In this document: in pieces, positions 51,504 through 60,894 of the stretch | How positions within the stretch are numbered: the first letter of the stretch is position 1 | Layout: every line of letters starts with the position of its first letter | DNA from: Paenibacillus sp. RUD330 | Lineage (GTDB): Bacteria; Bacillota; Bacilli; Paenibacillales; Paenibacillaceae | Reading direction: 5' to 3' | Assembly (NCBI RefSeq): GCF_002243345.2 | Contig: NZ_CP022655.2 | Span: 4,582,001 to 4,646,000, forward strand | Length of the DNA: 64,000 nt | Program-made: the position numbers and the translations under genes | Notes under the pieces: generated by a model | Seen by the model: only the letters and a program-made list of their open reading frames with translations | Told to the model about the DNA's origin: nothing | Database searches by the model: none

Positions 51504-52616
51504 CTAGCCTTCTTCCAGCCTATTTCTTTCTTTGATGGCCAGCGCTTGGGGCGCGCCGCTCCGGTCGCCGCCGCCATCATAGGCGTCCGCCAGCAGATCG
51601 TCGTACTCCCCATGGCCAAGCTCGACGAGCTTGCTCAGAAGCATCGCACGGAACTCCTTGCCCGCTCTGTGGAGGCACTCCAGAAGACCGGCAGTGAAGG
51701 CGGAGCGCAGCTCAAGCCGATAAGCGTCCGCCCATTGATAATGATCCGTTTCCAGATAATCGCCTCGATACAGCGCCAGCGCATGCTGTCCGCCTTCTCC
51801 GCCAAAGCCTGCCTTCAAACCGTCCAGCAGCTCCTCCAGATCGCTGCGGATGGCCGCCGGGTCGATCCAATACCGTTCGTCGCCGTACCGGACAATCTCC
51901 CCGCAGCCCTCCGACTTCAACAGGCTCCGCAAGTAATAGAGCGACGTATGCAGCAGCTTCTGCGCCCGCTCTGCCGGATCTTCCGGCCATAAATGCTCCA
52001 GAATGGCGTATTTGTAGACGGGCTGTCCCCGATGATGCCAGAGATAGGCGAACAGCTCCTTGGTCTTGCGGGTGCGCCAGGTGAGCAGGCGGCCGTCCGG
52101 GCTGTACAGCTCCATGCTTCCCAGCACCTTCAGCGACAGCGCCTGCTTGTCGGCCCGCGAACGTTCAAGGCTGCTCGGCCCGCTTGCTTGCTTGTCCTCC
52201 TCCGGCGCGCCGCTGCCGGCCCTCTCCGCTGCGCTGCCGCGCCTCCGAAGCCGGGCTCGCTGGCTCTCGTAGCGGGACAGCGCCTGGAGCAGCTTGTCCT
52301 TGGCGACCGGCTTGAGCAGATAGCCGATCGCTTCCGTGCCGAAAGCATCCACCGCATAGTGGTGATGGGCCGTCACAAAGATCACTTCGGCATCCGGACA
52401 TCGGGCGCGGAGCTCCCCGGCAGCCTCCAGTCCGTTCATGCCCGGCATCTCGATATCCAGGAAAATGAGCTCGGGACGCAGCGACTCGCACAGACGAAGC
52501 GCTTCGCCGACGAGTTGAAATTTGCCGACGACCGCCACTCCGCCGACCTCGTTCAGCTTGATCTCCAGCACATCGAGCGCCATTTCTTCATCGTCGATCA
52601 GAATCGCTCTGCGCAT
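51504..52616 (-). CDS. Response regulator with BTAD (SARP-type) output domain
   Basis: A 370-residue regulator. The receiver (1-~118) has DDE at 8-10, phospho-acceptor D54 in IFLDIEMPGMNG and Lys in GYLLKPVAKDK. A winged-helix/BTAD module follows an Arg/Ala/Gly linker (~120-165): LKVLGSMELYSPDGRLLTWR, TRKTKELFAYLWHHRGQPVY, LHTSLYYLRSLLKSEG, ALALYRGDYLETDHYQWADA. This is the design of SARP-like activators, here with a receiver as in Paenibacillus homologues, rather than the usual AraC output. It overlaps the kinase gene by 29 nt. GGAGGGG lies 5 nt before ATG 52616. Confidence 0.92.
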   Translation of the reverse strand: MRRAILIDDEEMALDVLEIKLNEVGGVAVVGKFQLVGEALRLCESLRPELIFLDIEMPGMNGLEAAGELRARCPDAEVIFVTAHHHYAVDAFGTEAIGYLLKPVAKDKLLQALSRYESQRARLRRRGSAAERAGSGAPEEDKQASGPSSLERSRADKQALSLKVLGSMELYSPDGRLLTWRTRKTKELFAYLWHHRGQPVYKYAILEHLWPEDPAERAQKLLHTSLYYLRSLLKSEGCGEIVRYGDERYWIDPAAIRSDLEELLDGLKAGFGGEGGQHALALYRGDYLETDHYQWADAYRLELRSAFTAGLLECLHRAGKEFRAMLLSKLVELGHGEYDDLLADAYDGGGDRSGAPQALAIKERNRLEEG

Positions 52617-55600
52617 GTCGCCCCTCCGTCAAAAAAATCGTCATTCGGGTTCCGGATCCCGGATGGCTGGCCATCTCCAGCCTCCGCCCGTATCTCATTT
52701 GCAGCCGGCGATTGACATTGCCGATGCCGATGCCCCCGCCGCGCCCTTCCTCCAGACGAGCCAGCATATCCTTGTCCATGCCGACGCCGTCATCCTCGAC
52801 GACAATCTCCACGATATCCCCGACCTTGCGGACAAGGATATCCACCGTCCCCCCCTCGGGCTTCGGCCCGATGCCATGCCGGACGGCATTTTCCACGATC
52901 GGCTGCAGCGTCAGCGGCGGCAGAAGGCACTGAACGCCTTCGTCAATCGAATACCGGACCTGGAGGCGCCGGCCGAAGCGCAGCTGCTCGATCGCCAGGT
53001 AGGCCCGCACCAGCTCCAATTCCCGCTCCAGCGGAACCGCCTCTCCCTGAAGGACGAAGGTGAACTTGGCGCGAAGATAGGTGGTCAGATGCTGGATCGT
53101 CTCCCGCAGCTTGTCCACATCCTTATAGCTGAGTCCGACCAGCGCATTCAAAGTGTTGTACAGGAAATGCGGCGTAATCTGCGTCTGCAGGAAATCCATC
53201 TCCCGGCGCACCGCCTGCTCCGAGGAGCTTTTCATTGCCAGCAGCGACTGGACGCGGGCCTTCAGCTCCGCAAGCTCGAACGGCTTCTGCAAAATATCGT
53301 TGGCTCCGGCGGCAAACGCGGCGAGGATGTCTCCCGCCTGCCCCGACGCAGTAAGCATGAGCACCGGGAGCTCGGCCAGACCTTGCAGCGACCGGATCTC
53401 CCGGCAGATGTCCAGGCCGGACACGCCGGGCATCATCAAGTCCAGCAGCACGAGATCCGGCTTGCGGCTCCGCAGCGCCTCGAGCGCCTCCCGGCCTCCC
53501 CTCACCGCCGTGAAGGAATGCTTCATGGAGGAGATCGCGTCCATTGCCACCTTCAGATTGGAAGGCTCGTCGTCGACGATCAGAATGTGGAACGCCTCCT
53601 CCCCGTCGCCTTCCTTCCGGGGGCCGGAGTCATGGATGGAATGATGATGGTAGTCCGTATTGTCGACACCGCCATATTCCACACCACCATATTGAGTGCC
53701 GGCAAACTGCGTATTAGCGTCTCCCGCAGAAGCCGCCGCCTCCAGTTCCGCGCTCCCGGCAACAGGCAGCGTGAACATGAACCGCGAGCCGCGGCCGACC
53801 TCGGATTCCAGAGACATGACGCCGCCTTGCAGCTCGACAAGCTGCCTGGCGATGCCGAGCCCTAGCCCGATGCCGTTGCGCGAGCGGGCGCCTTCCTCGT
53901 CGTACTGGAAAAAGGGCTGGAACAGCCGGTCCAGCATCTCCGGCGGAATGCCTCTGCCGGTATCGCTGACCGTGACGGCGAGCATCTCTCCTTGCCGCTC
54001 GGCCGATATGGATACCGTTCCGTGATCCGTATAGTTGAGCCCGTTTTCCAGCAGATTGTGCAGGATTTGCCGGAGCCGGTTCTCGTCGGCCAGAACCAGG
54101 GGCAGCCCCGGCGGCAATTCGTTGACGAGCTGAATCTCGGGATTGACCGGAGCAATCGACAGCGTCTCCATGACGAAGCCGGTCGAGATGTACAGATCGA
54201 CGGGCCTGAGCTGCACCCGAAGCTCCCCGTAGCGGATCCGGTTCATGTCGAGAATATCGTTGACCAGTCCGGCCAGCCGCCGTCCGATCAGATTCAGCAG
54301 CCGGATGTTGTCGCGGTGCTTGAAGTCGAGCGGGGCGTCGGTGTTGTCGAGCAGCGATTGCGACAGGTTGACGATGCCGTGCAGAGGCGTCCGGAGCTCA
54401 TGCGACGTTTTGGCCAGGAACTCATCCTTCTGCCGATCGTAGACAAGCAGCTGCCGAGCGAGCCGTTCGCTCTGCAGATAGGCCTCACGCATCCGGTCCG
54501 TCATGAGAAAAGACTGCGACAATACGACGAGCAGCAGCGTGACGATCATATAATACGGACTGTCCAGAGCCAGCTGATAGCGCGTCTGGGCGAACACCCA
54601 GCTGATAATGAGAAAGAACGCCCCGAGCAGAATGGAGTAAATCCTCACCCCATGATGCCGATTGCGGAATATCGACGTGAAAATAAAGCCGAAAGCCAGA
54701 AGCTGCATCGCAATGCCCGGCCACATGATCGGAACCAGAAACTCATTCGGAATCGCCAGCAGGACGGCCAGAAACAGATAGCTGACCCACAGGAACGCCT
54801 TCATCCGCTTGCCGGGCTTGTCCTCCAGATAAAGCCGGACGTAATAGATGAAAAATAGAATCGACATCGCCGGCAGGATGAAGAGCAGCTTCTGCAGCGG
54901 CAGAAAAGAGATCGACGGCAGCAGGGAGGCCAGCACAATCTCGTTGTCGATGCTGAAGAACAGGCCTAGGGACAGGCAGAACAGGCTGAAGAAGATCAGG
55001 TACGGCTCTCGGCCCCATTGCCTGAACATGCCTGCGAAATAAATGCCGAAGACGAGCAGGGTGGCGACGAGAATCATGTCGGCCATGCGGGAATTGTCTC
55101 GCCGGTTCAGCACCTCATCGCTGAGCCCGAACTCCGGCGGCTGCACGAGTCCGCCTTGGAGATAGCGGTAGCTTGCCACCTGCACGATGATTTCGATGTT
55201 CCGGCTCTCGGCCTTGACCGTCCCGAAGAACGGCAGGTTGCTGGGAACAAAGTCTCCCGGAGCGATGTCCGGCCGTCCGCTGCCTCCAAGATCGTCGCCT
55301 GCCATATAGATGCGGCTGGACATGCGGATTTTCTTCGCCCTCAGGCTGTAAAAACCGGCATCGCCCACCTCCACCAGCAGCCGGTACGTGCCCGCGCCGA
55401 AGCCGTTGGCCGAGACGCTTCCCTTCCAGTTGCCGGGGACGCCCAGCAGGCTCCGCCGGCTTTGCAGCTCCTCTCCATGGACGGCAAAATCCTGGGGAGT
55501 CAGCAGTTCATCCTTATAGAACTCCCATTCGCCCCTCAGCGGGATGATTCCTTGCTGCGCGAAATTCCAATCCCTGGCGTCAAGAATCCCCCCTCGCGCT

Positions 55601-55704
55601 TCAGGGTAGTCCTCCACGGGATGAAGCCAGTTGTAGATGAGCGCAGAGGTGGCGGCGGCAAAGATCAGGACCATGCCGATCAGCACGAGCAATTGTTTCT
55701 TCAT
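52588..55704 (-). CDS. Hybrid sensor kinase: 7TM-DISM, HisKA kinase, receiver and a second YesM/LytS-type kinase module
   Basis: A 1038-residue protein. After an N-terminal anchor and a 7TMR-DISM-type extracellular beta domain (~45-195; LRGEWEFYKDELL, VPGNWKG, AGTYRLLVEV), seven hydrophobic helices span ~208-400. A HisKA domain with H435 (FLAKTSHELRTPLHG) and HATPase (~540-648) follow, then a receiver with D755 (PDLVLLDLMMPGVSG), then a second, YesM/LytS-type module with H846 (FLQTQITPHFLYNTLNALVG) and HATPase (~930-1030; LQPIVENAVRHGIGPKPEGG). Two unlike kinase cores in one chain suggest an internal phosphorelay. It overlaps the BTAD regulator gene by 29 nt, its probable partner. AGGAAGGA precedes ATG 55704. 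Confidence 0.93.
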   Translation of the reverse strand: MKKQLLVLIGMVLIFAAATSALIYNWLHPVEDYPEARGGILDARDWNFAQQGIIPLRGEWEFYKDELLTPQDFAVHGEELQSRRSLLGVPGNWKGSVSANGFGAGTYRLLVEVGDAGFYSLRAKKIRMSSRIYMAGDDLGGSGRPDIAPGDFVPSNLPFFGTVKAESRNIEIIVQVASYRYLQGGLVQPPEFGLSDEVLNRRDNSRMADMILVATLLVFGIYFAGMFRQWGREPYLIFFSLFCLSLGLFFSIDNEIVLASLLPSISFLPLQKLLFILPAMSILFFIYYVRLYLEDKPGKRMKAFLWVSYLFLAVLLAIPNEFLVPIMWPGIAMQLLAFGFIFTSIFRNRHHGVRIYSILLGAFFLIISWVFAQTRYQLALDSPYYMIVTLLLVVLSQSFLMTDRMREAYLQSERLARQLLVYDRQKDEFLAKTSHELRTPLHGIVNLSQSLLDNTDAPLDFKHRDNIRLLNLIGRRLAGLVNDILDMNRIRYGELRVQLRPVDLYISTGFVMETLSIAPVNPEIQLVNELPPGLPLVLADENRLRQILHNLLENGLNYTDHGTVSISAERQGEMLAVTVSDTGRGIPPEMLDRLFQPFFQYDEEGARSRNGIGLGLGIARQLVELQGGVMSLESEVGRGSRFMFTLPVAGSAELEAAASAGDANTQFAGTQYGGVEYGGVDNTDYHHHSIHDSGPRKEGDGEEAFHILIVDDEPSNLKVAMDAISSMKHSFTAVRGGREALEALRSRKPDLVLLDLMMPGVSGLDICREIRSLQGLAELPVLMLTASGQAGDILAAFAAGANDILQKPFELAELKARVQSLLAMKSSSEQAVRREMDFLQTQITPHFLYNTLNALVGLSYKDVDKLRETIQHLTTYLRAKFTFVLQGEAVPLERELELVRAYLAIEQLRFGRRLQVRYSIDEGVQCLLPPLTLQPIVENAVRHGIGPKPEGGTVDILVRKVGDIVEIVVEDDGVGMDKDMLARLEEGRGGGIGIGNVNRRLQMRYGRRLEMASHPGSGTRMTIFLTEGRHAQSDSDRR

Positions 55705-56341
55705 GGAAATGTGTTCCTTCCTGTTGCTAGAAGAAGATTCAAACCGATTTGAACGATGATTTCAATAGATGCAGCCTGACTAATGGCTCCGGATAACAAC
55801 TTATTATCCTGTACATACATCACTATTATATCTCAATTGTTATTTCTATCCTGAATTCCAGTTTTAAGATACGAAAAAAAATAGACCTGCCGGCAAGATC
55901 GTGAAAGAGGGGCGCTGAGCCAGGTCCCGACTCAAGGCCACTTTACTCGTGGATCTTGGACGAGGCGCATCTGTTAACGAATAACCCCACGATAATGTAA
56001 GAAGTCGTCAAGCCTGACGCTTTCAAGAAGTTAGCTAAAAGAAGTGTTGGTGTTTCATAAAAGCCGTTTCCTTGAGATAACACCATGTTCATGCTTGGGG
56101 TGACGGAATGATAGTTCATAGGGTAAAGAAAAGAGGGGATTAATTTCCCCTCTTTGGTATTTTCGCCATTCCACCTCAGCCTAGTCTTTTCGTACCAACA
56201 GCGAGCGACACTCCGATGTGTTGTGTTGGTGCTTAAATATTCCGCATGGTCGCCGCATATCGTTTCTTAGATAAAGAAAAAAATCTCCTAATGATAGGGC
56301 GATGATTTTCAACTCAGTCCCTCTATTGGAACCTTTAAATC
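55705..56341. other. Gene-poor, AT-richer spacer
   Basis: About 640 bp without a convincing gene. It holds one weak minus-strand frame (55943-56119, 58 codons, hydrophobic segment LLLANFLKASGLTTSYIIVG, no clear ribosome binding site) and a hairpin (AAAGAGGGGATTAATTTCCCCTCTTT, ~56129-56155) that would end a lost gene. From here to about 62.3 kb the composition is AT-richer and genes are eroded. Confidence 0.5.
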
Positions 56342-56378
56342 AAAAAAACCGACCTCACATTAGGAAAGGTCGGTTTTC
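56342..56378 (-). terminator. Terminator of the quinone reductase-like gene
   Basis: Minus-strand stem AAAACCGACCT / AGGTCGGTTTT followed by seven T. Confidence 0.9.
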
Positions 56379-56390
56379 GACACAGTTCAA

Positions 56391-57263
56391 TTATTTTGTT
56401 TGAGAGATTTCGTCAACTACTTGAGTCAGTGCCTCCCTAATTGGCGTAACTGGACGACCGAGCAGCTTTTCGAAATCATTGCTTTCGATCTCCAGTGCGC
56501 CTTCTCGAATGCCTTGCTGGATACCTACGAGAATAGGGATAACGAAGTCGGGTACACCTGCGCCCTTCATGATGTCGGCATAAGCGGCGTCATCGACCTG
56601 TTGGACAGGCACTTCCTTGCCTAATACCGTTCCAAGGGCAGACGCCAGTTCTTCTTGAGTCATCAGTTTTCCCGATAGTTCATAAGTTGTATTGTCGTGT
56701 CCGTTCCCCGCCAATACGGCTGCAGCCGCCGCCGCGTAATCTTGCCGCAGTGCCCAACCCACTTTGCCAGTTCCAGCAGAGGTCACCCAAGGAGCTCCTG
56801 CTGTCACGCCTTGAATGCTTGCAATTTCATTCTCCAAGTACCAGTTGTTGCGCAAGAAGGAGTAAGGAATGCCCGTTTTGACGATGGCTTGTTCTGTGAC
56901 ACGGTGTACTTCAGCAAGGAATAACTTGCTTTCATTTGCATTCGTTGCACTTGTATATGCAATGAATTTAACTCCAGCACGCTCTGCAGCAGCAACAGCA
57001 TTTGTGTGCTGCCGAATTCTTGTTTCGTTGTCTCCATCCGCAGAAATAATCAATAAACGATCGATGCCTGCAAAAGCAGAATCCAATGTTTCTGGACGGT
57101 CAAAATCTCCTAGGCTGACTTCTACTCCACGAGTTCGCAATCCTTCCGCTTTCTCTGGATTGCGGACACTGACAGCCAGATCACTCGCTGGTACAGATTT
57201 CAATAGCGTCTCTACAACTATAGTTCCCAATTTCCCTGTCGCACCTGTGACCAACATTTTCAT
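56391..57263 (-). CDS. NmrA-like NAD(P)H:quinone oxidoreductase (QorB/YtfG type)
   Basis: A 290-residue Rossmann-fold protein. The nucleotide motif is MLVTGATGKLGTIVVETLLK, then VSVRNPEKAEGL (NADPH-type Arg), FIAYTSATNAN, FLRNNWYLENEIASIQG and DYAAAAAAVLAGNGHDN. This is the QorB-like subgroup of atypical SDRs that reduce quinones. A 17-bp inverted repeat (57306-57322) upstream matches one at the downstream Rrf2 regulator start, so the regulator at 57364-57786 probably controls it by quinone or electrophile stress. Its start is ATG 57263 after GGAGGAAT. Confidence 0.92.
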   Translation of the reverse strand: MKMLVTGATGKLGTIVVETLLKSVPASDLAVSVRNPEKAEGLRTRGVEVSLGDFDRPETLDSAFAGIDRLLIISADGDNETRIRQHTNAVAAAERAGVKFIAYTSATNANESKLFLAEVHRVTEQAIVKTGIPYSFLRNNWYLENEIASIQGVTAGAPWVTSAGTGKVGWALRQDYAAAAAAVLAGNGHDNTTYELSGKLMTQEELASALGTVLGKEVPVQQVDDAAYADIMKGAGVPDFVIPILVGIQQGIREGALEIESNDFEKLLGRPVTPIREALTQVVDEISQTK

Positions 57264-57305
57264 CTTCTATTCCTCCAATTATGTTTTATTGTAATTATCA
57301 TAGTT

Positions 57306-57322
57306 ATAACAATACAGGTTAC
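57306..57322. promoter_or_regulatory. Candidate Rrf2 operator upstream of the quinone reductase-like gene
   Basis: ATAAC-AATACAG-GTTAC, the same 5-7-5 layout as the site at 57797-57813. It sits 43 nt upstream of the start at 57263. Confidence 0.5.
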
Positions 57323-57332
57323 AACAAGTCTA

Positions 57333-57360
57333 TAAAATAAAAGCTCTCTTAAAGAGCTCT
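57333..57360 (-). terminator. Terminator of the Rrf2 gene
   Basis: Minus-strand stem AGCTCT-TTAAG-AGAGCT followed by TTTTATTTT. It lies between the two genes of the pair, so they are transcribed separately or partly attenuated. Confidence 0.7.
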
Positions 57361-57363
57361 CAT

Positions 57364-57786
57364 TTATTTGAACCTTGGTGTGAGTTGGCTCAAAGTCGTT
57401 TGTGCCAACCTGTGTTCCATAGCGGATTGAGCCTCATTCAACTCGGATTGGAGAACCAACTCAATGTTCGCCCCGACTGGACATCGCTCATTCGGATCTG
57501 CGTGAACACGGAATAATTGGTTGTCTTCAATCACATTTACAGCCCGATAAACATCGAGCAGCGTAATTTCCTCAGGTGTTTTGAGTAGAGAAGCACCTCC
57601 AACCCCAGGCCGTACTTCCACTAACCCCATTTTTTTCAACATCCCCATAATTCTCCGGATGATAACGGGATTTGTATTTACGCTGCCCGCAATGAAGTCC
57701 CCCGTACATTCGTTTGGACTGACCGCAATCAGGGAAAGGATGTGAACAGCAATAGAAAAGCGAGTACTTATCTGTTTCAAGTGCAT
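57364..57786 (-). CDS. Rrf2-family regulator (YwnA-like)
   Basis: A 140-residue Rrf2 regulator, close paralogue of the one at 6479-6907: LKQISTRFSIAVHILSLI, GSVNTNPVIIRRIMGMLKKM, GGASLLKTPEEITLLDVYRA. Two Cys (in ECTGDF and ERCPVG) are at positions conserved in the paralogue and could be redox-active. The frame begins with ATG 57804, but that codon lies inside a palindromic site; ATG 57786 (GGTGGTG adjacent) matches the family start. The start is not settled. It probably represses itself and the quinone reductase-like gene. Confidence 0.87.
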   Translation of the reverse strand: MHLKQISTRFSIAVHILSLIAVSPNECTGDFIAGSVNTNPVIIRRIMGMLKKMGLVEVRPGVGGASLLKTPEEITLLDVYRAVNVIEDNQLFRVHADPNERCPVGANIELVLQSELNEAQSAMEHRLAQTTLSQLTPRFK

Positions 57787-57796
57787 CACCACCGTT

Positions 57797-57813
57797 GTAA
57801 CCATTATAGTTAC
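57797..57813. promoter_or_regulatory. Candidate Rrf2 autoregulatory operator
   Basis: GTAAC-CATTATA-GTTAC, perfect 5-bp arms with a 7-nt centre at the start of the Rrf2 gene. Confidence 0.55.
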
Positions 57814-58221
57814 TACCTAAAGTGAAGTCAATATCCGTGCCTAAAACTGCCCGTCCCTCGGTTTTAAGGGTTTATTTACGTTCACTCACTCATTCGCAGG
57901 ATTTCATCACCTTGTATGACAGGAGTCGGCAGGAAAATGAGCAAGACGGGCCTCCACCCCTTGGACAGGCGTAATGAAAACATGAGAGGGCAATGACCCG
58001 TTGAGTCATGGGAGTGAAACCTCCGGGGGTGGCGGTGAAGTATCTGAATATTTTCGGGGCGACAAGGTGAGGAGAACTACACATGTTATTCTAGCTATAT
58101 AGATCTTCTCGGACTCGTGTGTTGGCAACAGGGCTGGCGACGTACTGATTTGGCAACATCATAGTTTTGGAGTTTACACAAGGTTTTTAACAGACTCTTT
58201 CAGCATGAGCACAAGAGGCAG
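57814..58221. other. Gene-free stretch with an unidentified GC-richer island
   Basis: The 57890-58110 part is GC-richer than its surroundings and contains short hairpins (for example ATGACCCGTTGAGTCAT and ACCTCCGGGGGTGGCGGT). Its text (GTGAAGTATCTGAATATTTT then CGGGGCGACAAGGTGAG) looks more like structured RNA or a mobile-intron remnant than protein, but I cannot identify it. Nothing else is visible. Confidence 0.3.
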
Positions 58222-58647
58222 TTAAGCAACTATTTGAAGTGCTTTAAGTATTTGAACATCTGTTATGATATATTTAATAACTGATGATTTTTCAAGCCGA
58301 AAGTACAAGGTGCCATTAACTACATTATTTATTTGATTATCACCATTGTAGTTAATTCTTTCCATATAAACAATAAACTCTTTTTTCACTTTTTGATTAG
58401 TTACTATGTCAATGGAATAATTTAATTCGCTGTTTGGTATTGAATTATCGTTAGTAAAAAAATCGTGTAATATTTGCTTATTTCCCTCATTGACAGAGAG
58501 ACTATTAAAGTTTCCTTTTAAAGATTGTTCAATGGTCTCTTTAATTAAAAGCTCAGGTGCTTTGCATGATATAGAGTAATAGGAAATCCCTAATGTTAGT
58601 AGAGCGGCTAAAATAAGTGTAAATATGTATTTTTTAAATTTCTTCAC
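58222..58647 (-). CDS. Small membrane-anchored or lipoprotein of unknown function
   Basis: A 141-residue AT-rich gene product: N-terminal basic region and hydrophobic helix (MKKFKKYIFTLILAALLTLG, then a Cys near residue 24 in YSISCKAPE) followed by a soluble domain (LIKETIEQSLKGNFNSLSVN, VNGTLYFRLEKSSVIKYIIT). The frame is open further upstream to 58809, but that part overlaps the preceding gene; GTG 58647 has AGGAGAG 6 nt upstream. It directly follows the AT-rich fragment at 58697-59150 and may be its immunity partner or simply a neighbour. No family recognised. Confidence 0.6.
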   Translation of the reverse strand: MKKFKKYIFTLILAALLTLGISYYSISCKAPELLIKETIEQSLKGNFNSLSVNEGNKQILHDFFTNDNSIPNSELNYSIDIVTNQKVKKEFIVYMERINYNGDNQINNVVNGTLYFRLEKSSVIKYIITDVQILKALQIVA

Positions 58648-58665
58648 AGAATCTCTCCTAATAGA

Positions 58666-58693
58666 TACAAGGACCCCTGAGGGGTCCTTGTAT
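58666..58693. terminator. Hairpin between two AT-rich genes
   Basis: Perfect stem TACAAGGACCCC / GGGGTCCTTGTA. The stronger T run (TATTTTTTAG) is on the plus strand. Confidence 0.75.
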
Positions 58694-58696
58694 TTT

Positions 58697-59150
58697 TTAG
58701 TAAGGAAACGTTCCTTGTGTGGCCCAATTCGCAAGGCCGCCTTCATATTTATAATAATCACGAACTGGTACTGAACGGGCTGGGTCATGACCGTATTGAT
58801 AAAGAGCAATTTCAGCTATCTCATTATTATTCGAGAAACTACCTGTACGCTTCCACATAAATGGCCAATAACTTTGACCAGAAGTTGCTGGAAGGAAATA
58901 AGCTGTTGTAGCATTCTTCAATGAATTTTCTGCATTATAACTAATTTGCTCATGTTTCCAGTACGCTTCTAGCTGATACGTTTCAAAGTAATTTCTCCAA
59001 CTACCATTATGATACACCTGTCCATATTTGAATACTAGTCTTTCGTATCCAGTTGCATCACCTTGTCCTTTAAATCCATTATTTAATGCACTAAGGACTT
59101 CCCCAGTGAAGAAACTTACAATTGGATTTGATTTTATATAGCCAGATAAG
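58697..59150 (-). pseudogene. AT-rich C-terminal gene fragment fused to a broken SDR
   Basis: The minus-strand frame from about 59150 to 58697 encodes ~150 residues (LSGYIKSNPIVSFFTGEVLS, FKYGQVYHNGSWRNYFETYQ, PATSGQSYWPFMWKRTGSFS) ending GLANWATQGTFPY. It is rich in Tyr, Trp and Asn, AT-rich, and resembles the C-terminus of a secreted or surface protein. No start codon with ribosome binding site exists; at ~59150 the sequence changes abruptly into an SDR gene in another frame. So it is the 3' piece of a foreign gene joined by deletion or recombination. Family unknown. Confidence 0.55.
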
Positions 59151-59630
59151 ACGTCAATCCCCGCATTAACCCCTCCAACGCCGAGTTGATCGCAGCCAGC
59201 GTGGATGCCCCCTTCGGAGGCCGTTTGCCGTAAACGCCGGAAGTCAAGGAGATGGAACCTTCCTGGTTCAAATAGGGGATAGCCGCTTTAACGGTGATAT
59301 ACTGGCCCCAGAACTTGCTGTCGAAGGCAGTTTCGCCTGTTCAACCGGCAATTCGCGGAACTCGCCCATCGCGCCTTCGCCAGCGGTGAGCACCAAGTGA
59401 TCAAACTTGCCAGCCTTTTCGAAAAATTCCGCGGCTTTCTCTTCACTCCGAAAATCCAGCTCGTAAGCTTCCACATTCCCGCCAAGCGTTTGTTTGGCTT
59501 TCGAGAGCTTGGCAGCGGAACGGCTGGCGATAACTACCTTCGCCCCTTCATCCAGAAATGCCTTGGCAGTCGATAATCCAATGCCCGATGTGCCTCCTAC
59601 AACGATGACTCGCTTCTCTTTCAATGACAT
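59150..59630 (-). pseudogene. Short-chain dehydrogenase, frameshifted and truncated
   Basis: From ATG 59630 (GGGAGG 8 nt upstream) the SDR begins MSLKEKRVIVVGGTSGIGLS and runs to VEQAK near 59318, where the frame is lost. One missing A (AAAACTGCC to AAACTGCC) would let it continue as AFDSKFWGQYITVKAAIPYL, SISLTSGVYGKRPPKGASTL and AAINSALEGLMRGL. At ~59150 the reading ends in unrelated AT-rich sequence, removing the last ~70 residues. Two independent lesions make it a true pseudogene. Confidence 0.8.
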
Positions 59631-59654
59631 TTCGATATCCTCCCTATTTTCCCT

Positions 59655-60420
<766 letters not shown>

Positions 60421-60459
60421 GAACCTCCGTTAATGGTTCATTTTTATCGATCCTATCAT

Positions 60460-60894
60460 TCACTCTTCTCCTATCGGATATTCCCATAGTCCCAGTTTTC
60501 CCTTCGCTGGAATATAGGGCTTCAGCAGGCGGAAACCCGCTATTTCCCACGCAAAATAACCTGGACTGTAATCGCCCAACAGGAAGTCATCCCCCGTCAC
60601 GACCTTCCCGGAATCCAGAATGGCTGACGTATCATCAGCGTCGATGACTTGATAACAATTCGTAAGCTCGCAGGTTGCAAGGATAACCCCCGTAGGGAGG
60701 TTTTGTTCCGTATAGCCATTCTTGGCGAGTAAAGAACGGATGGGTTCATATTTGCAGGCCTGCTTATCGACTTTCCGGCTTGCATGAATGGCCAACGGTC
60801 CGCGATACCGGGTCTTCCAGGATCTTGTTTCATAGAGTGTCTCGCCTTGGACAAGCAGAGCCACCCACGGTTGAATCATGGATAATACTTTCAT
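60460..60894 (-). CDS. ASCH-domain protein
   Basis: A 144-residue protein with an ASCH (PUA-like) fold: MKVLSMIQPWVALLVQGETL, YETRSWKTRYRGPLAIHASR, GVILATCELTNCYQV, DYSPGYFAWEIAGFRLLKPY, GKLGLWEYP. The family binds RNA or modified nucleosides; a cytidine deamidase-type activity is known for some members. ATG 60894 has GGAG 9 nt upstream and gives the usual MKVLSMIQPW start; ATG 60909 is less likely. It is intact although flanked by pseudogenes. Confidence 0.9.
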   Translation of the reverse strand: MKVLSMIQPWVALLVQGETLYETRSWKTRYRGPLAIHASRKVDKQACKYEPIRSLLAKNGYTEQNLPTGVILATCELTNCYQVIDADDTSAILDSGKVVTGDDFLLGDYSPGYFAWEIAGFRLLKPYIPAKGKLGLWEYPIGEE

